Positions 6,113 through 6,642 of a stretch of DNA of 6,642 bases are shown one piece after another (positions within the stretch are counted from its first letter, which is position 1; each line of letters opens with the position of its first letter). The stretch comes from Alphaproteobacteria bacterium. Its GTDB lineage: Bacteria; Pseudomonadota; Alphaproteobacteria; Rhodobacterales; Rhodobacteraceae. Made by a program: the position numbers and the translations under genes. Where the stretch lies: positions 1-6,642 of the forward strand of contig RFKM01000006.1 in assembly GCA_003694465.1 (NCBI GenBank). The letters run 5' to 3'. A model generated the notes under the pieces. The model made no database searches. It worked only from the letters and a program-made list of their open reading frames with translations, and was not told the DNA's origin.

Positions 6113-6142
6113 GAAATAGCCTTTGCGCCGTCAATGCGCAAA
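6113..6142 (-). promoter_or_regulatory. Candidate fabD promoter overlaid by a TTTGCGC dyad
   Basis: On the minus strand, TTGCGC (plus 6136-6141) and TATTTC (plus 6113-6118) are 17 bases apart, about 30 bases before the fabD start. A perfect inverted repeat, TTTGCGC (plus 6122-6128) and GCGCAAA (plus 6136-6142) separated by 7 bases, covers the -35 box and spacer. It looks like an operator for a dimeric repressor, but the regulator is unknown. The T-tract of the upstream gene's possible terminator also falls here. Confidence 0.4.
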
Positions 6143-6180
6143 CAAAAGCGCGCCGGGGCACCGCGGCCGGCCGGCGCCCC
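6140..6180 (-). terminator. Possible terminator of the upstream membrane-protein gene
   Basis: On the minus strand, GGGGC (plus 6176-6180) pairs with GCCCC (plus 6155-6159); one G-U and three more pairs extend the stem to 9 bp. A T-rich run TTTTGTTT follows 7 bases later. The distance between stem and T-run is longer than ideal. Confidence 0.45.
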
Positions 6181-6186
6181 GCGGGC

Positions 6187-6642
6187 TCAGCCCGCCGCCC
6201 GCAGCCGGGGGCGGCGCGCGCCGGCAAGCACCAGCACGTCGGCCTGCGTCTTCGGTGCCACCGGCGACAGGTCGGCAACCAGCCGCTGGCGCAGACGTTC
6301 GAGCCGCCAGGCCGGACCCTCGGCGATCTCGATCGAATCCTCGCCGTCGCCGATGCGCAGGAACAGCCGCGTCGGCTGGCGGCGATCTTTCGAGCGCAGC
6401 AGGTAGACCGAGGCGACGTCGGCGAATTTCAGCGTTGCAATCGGGTGGAACACGCCGCGCCGGCGGCGCCCGATGCGCAGGTCGCCGAGGTTGAGATCGA
6501 CCTGCACCTCCGGGTGCGTCCGCGGCGGACGCGAGCGCAGCAGGATCGCGCCGAAGACGCCGACCAGCACCAGCAGCGCCACCTGCGCCGAAACGACGCC
6601 GAAATCGTCGAAGGCATCGGCGATGAACAGAAGGCCCAGGGC
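6187..6642 (-). CDS. Membrane-anchored protein of unknown function (5' end outside window)
   Basis: The frame is open to the window edge, so the 151 visible residues are the C-terminal part. Visible residues about 17-35 (VSAQVALLVLVGVFGAILL) form a membrane helix ending in an RSR positive cluster, and an earlier hydrophobic stretch (LGLLFIADAF) reaches the edge. The rest is a soluble domain of about 110 residues, rich in Arg, with alternating strand-like segments (VQVDLNLGDLRIG, ATLKFADVASVYLLRS, TRLFLRIGDGEDSIEIA) followed by a likely helix (AWRLERLRQRLVADL). This strand-then-helix order resembles a PH-like domain, but I do not recognise a family. By the positive-inside rule the soluble domain is probably cytoplasmic. 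It is in the same direction as fabD, 102 bp upstream, and probably separated from it by a terminator. The GTG at 6582 is not taken as the start because the frame continues upstream with membrane-type sequence. Confidence 0.7.
   Translation of the reverse strand, partial: ALGLLFIADAFDDFGVVSAQVALLVLVGVFGAILLRSRPPRTHPEVQVDLNLGDLRIGRRRRGVFHPIATLKFADVASVYLLRSKDRRQPTRLFLRIGDGEDSIEIAEGPAWRLERLRQRLVADLSPVAPKTQADVLVLAGARRPRLRAAG

Overview
The window is GC-rich, tightly coded bacterial chromosome. The gene content points to an alphaproteobacterium, most likely of the Rhodobacteraceae type: an ectoine-catabolism cluster with EutA-like and DoeA proteins, a fabD-fabG-acpP block, and strong C/G preference at third codon positions. 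The assignment is inferred from gene content and composition, not from a marker gene.

Left third (1-2159, plus strand): three translationally coupled genes, namely the C-terminal end of a metal-type M24 peptidase, an Asp/Glu racemase-superfamily protein (EutA-like) and an ectoine hydrolase (DoeA/EutD). The two junctions overlap by 4 bp and 1 bp, so this is one operon that begins upstream of the window. DoeA opens the ectoine ring. The other two probably act on ectoine or hydroxyectoine derivatives, but their exact substrates cannot be read here. No eutB, eutC or doeB/eutE lies between these genes or just after doeA.

Middle (2160-3003): an 844-bp region between convergent genes with no convincing gene. 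It carries three copies of a 20-bp hairpin-forming repeat and a decayed fourth copy, spaced 135-150 bp apart. This is the least explained part of the window.

Right part (3004-6642, minus strand; transcription runs from high to low coordinates): a 5'-truncated membrane-anchored protein of unknown function, then fabD, fabG and acpP (malonyl transfer to ACP, 3-ketoacyl-ACP reduction, and the acyl carrier itself). A strong intrinsic terminator follows acpP. Beyond it lies a separately expressed rhodanese protein whose C-terminal half is a HigA-type helix-turn-helix domain. fabF, the usual next gene after acpP, is not here. fabD and acpP each have a promoter-like element with a TTGCGC -35 box, and the fabD element is overlaid by a perfect TTTGCGC-N7-GCGCAAA dyad.

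Most of the window is ordinary core and accessory metabolism. The items most worth a second look are the rhodanese-HigA fusion without a visible toxin, the covarying hairpin repeats, and the dyad at fabD.
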